6,551 nt of DNA from Bacillota bacterium (GTDB lineage Bacteria > Bacillota > Clostridia > Acetivibrionales > Acetivibrionaceae), in the NCBI GenBank assembly GCA_023421115.1, contig JAEZUI010000168.1, positions 1-6,551 of the forward strand. Reading direction: 5' to 3'. Under the pieces are notes generated by a model. The model made no database searches. It was not told the origin of the DNA and saw nothing but the letters and a program-made list of their open reading frames with translations. Shown here in pieces: positions 5,997-6,551 of this stretch (the first letter of the stretch is position 1; each line of letters begins with the position of its first letter). Position numbers and translations under genes: made by a program.

Positions 5997-6275
5997 GTGA
6001 AACAGCCTAATATTGATTATATGATGAACATGACAAAGGAATATCTCAGCGGAAAAATGGATGTAATTGATTATACTCTTGATTTTCCATATGAACTGGA
6101 TCAGCGATATCGCAAGATGCACCGGGAAGATGATGATTATTGTGATTTGATATATGAATGTCTCTATGAAGAAGGTGTTGCCATGTATCATGAGTTATCA
6201 GACGGTGAATTTAAAAAGTTGATACGGAAGCAATATAACTATATCAGAAAGATTGCAAAAGAAGGATTTTATTAA
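5997..6275 (+). CDS. Small IS66-associated protein of unknown function (92 aa)
   Basis: I do not recognise this protein with certainty. It is a short, acidic, Tyr-rich and probably all-helical soluble protein with no signal peptide or membrane segment. Acidic clusters include E-D-D-D at about 44-47. It starts with GTG after a perfect AGGAGG and overlaps the tnpC end by 14 bases. Its stop lies within the terminator stem, so tnpC and this ORF look like one transcription unit inside the IS. The segment E-Y-L-S-G-K-M-D-V-I-D-Y loosely recalls small immunity proteins of the colicin D/CdiI type; that is a weak impression only. It could be a transposition accessory protein or a passenger. Since tnpC is now interrupted upstream, transcription must come from the inner element or another promoter. 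Confidence 0.75.
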   Translation: MKQPNIDYMMNMTKEYLSGKMDVIDYTLDFPYELDQRYRKMHREDDDYCDLIYECLYEEGVAMYHELSDGEFKKLIRKQYNYIRKIAKEGFY

Positions 6276-6316
6276 AAGGCAGCTCCAAATTTTTAACCTG
6301 TGGAGCTGCCTTTTTT
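6274..6316 (+). terminator. Intrinsic terminator of the IS66 unit
   Basis: A perfect 14-bp stem (6274-6287 with 6301-6314) with GC-rich core GGCAGCTCC and a 13-base loop runs into six T's (6311-6316). It begins at the stop codon of the accessory ORF. The A-rich 5' arm makes it plausible in both directions. Confidence 0.9.
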
Positions 6317-6335
6317 AGACTACGTATGGTGTTCC

Positions 6336-6344
6336 AGCGCTTAC
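6336..6344 (-). repeat. Candidate right tip of IS66
   Basis: Bases 6336-6344 read GTAAGCGCT on the complementary strand, with the GTAA start expected of IS66 ends. It lies 28 bases past the terminator, a sensible place for the IS end. The expected 8-bp duplication (6345-6352 would be ATATTAAT) is not found next to the left candidate tip. Confidence 0.5.
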
Positions 6345-6436
6345 ATATTAATGAATTTAATAATTTAATAGTATAGGAATTTGCATTTTAGCCTTTGGTC
6401 TTAGTAGGTAAAAAAATATATGTCAAAGAAATAAAA

Positions 6437-6466
6437 TTGTTGATTGGATTGCAAAATTTGTATAAA
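6437..6466 (+). promoter_or_regulatory. Possible promoter for the gene beginning at 6481
   Basis: TTGTTG (6437-6442) and TATAAA (6461-6466) are separated by 18 bases; alternatively TTGATT (6440-6445) is 15 bases away. Spacing and boxes are acceptable but not strong. The stretch from 6345 to 6436 is AT-rich and I see nothing else in it. Confidence 0.35.
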
Positions 6467-6480
6467 ATGAAGTGGAATAT

Positions 6481-6551
6481 ATGGATAGAAGGCGGGTTAT
6501 AGTTTTTAAGAATAAAAGTGATAACAGAAGAAGAAAAGAAAGACAAGAATA
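6481..6551 (+). CDS. Possible start of a host gene (partial, runs off the window)
   Basis: An ATG at 6481 opens a frame of 23 codons that is still open at the window end, reading M-D-R-R-R-V-I-V-F-K then a very basic, polar stretch. A weak ribosome site (GTGGA, about 6471-6475) and a possible promoter lie upstream. The N-terminus is strongly basic and I do not recognise the product. The length is too short to exclude chance. Confidence 0.35.
   Translation, partial: MDRRRVIVFKNKSDNRRRKERQE

Larger units (their letters stand above)
5714..6010 (+). pseudogene. tnpC: IS66-family transposase TnpC, 3' part
   Basis: C-terminal remainder of the split transposase. It opens with L-S-E-I-A-V-K-P, where E (codon 439 of the reconstructed gene) is the third catalytic residue of the DDE triad in the N-N-x-x-E motif. 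It continues with the conserved R-K-N-S-L-F-S-D, G-A-E-A-S-A and A-N-N-L-D-T-Y-K-Y-L segments of the IS66 C-terminal domain. Joined to the 5' part the protein would be 534 codons, a normal TnpC length. The TTG at 5714 has no suitably spaced ribosome site, so independent translation is unlikely. Its end overlaps the next ORF by 14 bases. Confidence 0.93.
68..6344 (+). mobile_element. IS66-family insertion sequence, interrupted (outer element, approximate ends)
   Basis: This is the outer element, defined by a split IS66 tnpC and a downstream accessory ORF. IS66-family elements usually begin with 5'-GTAA and have short imperfect inverted tips. On the right, the bases ending at 6344 read GTAAGCGCT on the complementary strand. 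On the left, GTAAGAGCT at 68-76 matches 8 of those 9 bases. The family normally makes 8-bp target duplications, but bases 60-67 and 6345-6352 do not match, so the left end is uncertain. Without the inner element the IS would be about 2.1 kb. No tnpA or tnpB precedes tnpC, which fits the single-transposase (ISBst12-like) branch or a degenerate copy. That assignment is inference. Confidence 0.5.

Noticed and set aside
5895..6191. 98-codon minus-strand ORF opposite the tnpC tail and the accessory ORF
   Set aside because: No ribosome site, hydrophobic shadow product, and the plus strand has better-supported frames with a terminator.

Overview
The window looks like low-GC Gram-positive DNA, most likely from a clostridial (Lachnospiraceae-like) Firmicute. 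It is AT-rich, has strong AGGAGG-type ribosome binding sites and TATAAT promoters, and carries an IS66 transposase of the kind common in gut clostridia. The organism is an inference; no chromosomal marker gene is present.

The layout is one mobile element nested inside another. The outer element is an IS66-family insertion sequence. Its transposase gene tnpC starts at 229 and is interrupted after 1542; it resumes at 5720 and ends at 6010. A 92-codon accessory ORF (5997-6275) overlaps the tnpC end, and a strong intrinsic terminator (6274-6316) follows. A plausible right IS tip, ending in the family's inverted GTAA, is at 6344; a weaker left tip is at 68. No tnpA or tnpB is visible.

The inner element (1543-5713, about 4.17 kb) is a trio of tyrosine recombinases of the RIT (recombinase-in-trio)/Tn554-related type: 623, 332 and 340 aa, one strand, tightly packed, all catalytic residues present. 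It has 81-bp terminal inverted repeats, with the outer 46 bp matching at 45 positions. It sits between two copies of TTGAGC (1537-1542 and 5714-5719). Removing the element plus one TTGAGC rejoins tnpC exactly in frame, through the L-S-E codons of the conserved N-N-x-x-E motif that supplies the catalytic glutamate of the IS66 transposase.

The most interesting signal is a 10-bp motif (consensus TAATCCTCAT) that occurs eight times at the element ends. The outermost copy at each end directly abuts TTGAGC, in inverted orientation. If the ends were joined in a circle they would form a site of 10-bp arm, 6-bp core and 10-bp arm, the usual architecture of a tyrosine-recombinase crossover site. The right end also carries a perfect 24-bp palindrome that is absent from the left end.

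The interrupted tnpC also has a separate nonsense codon (TGA at 1513-1515, where the family has Gly), so this IS66 copy is broken twice. Host DNA probably resumes after 6344, and a gene may begin at 6481 and run off the window.
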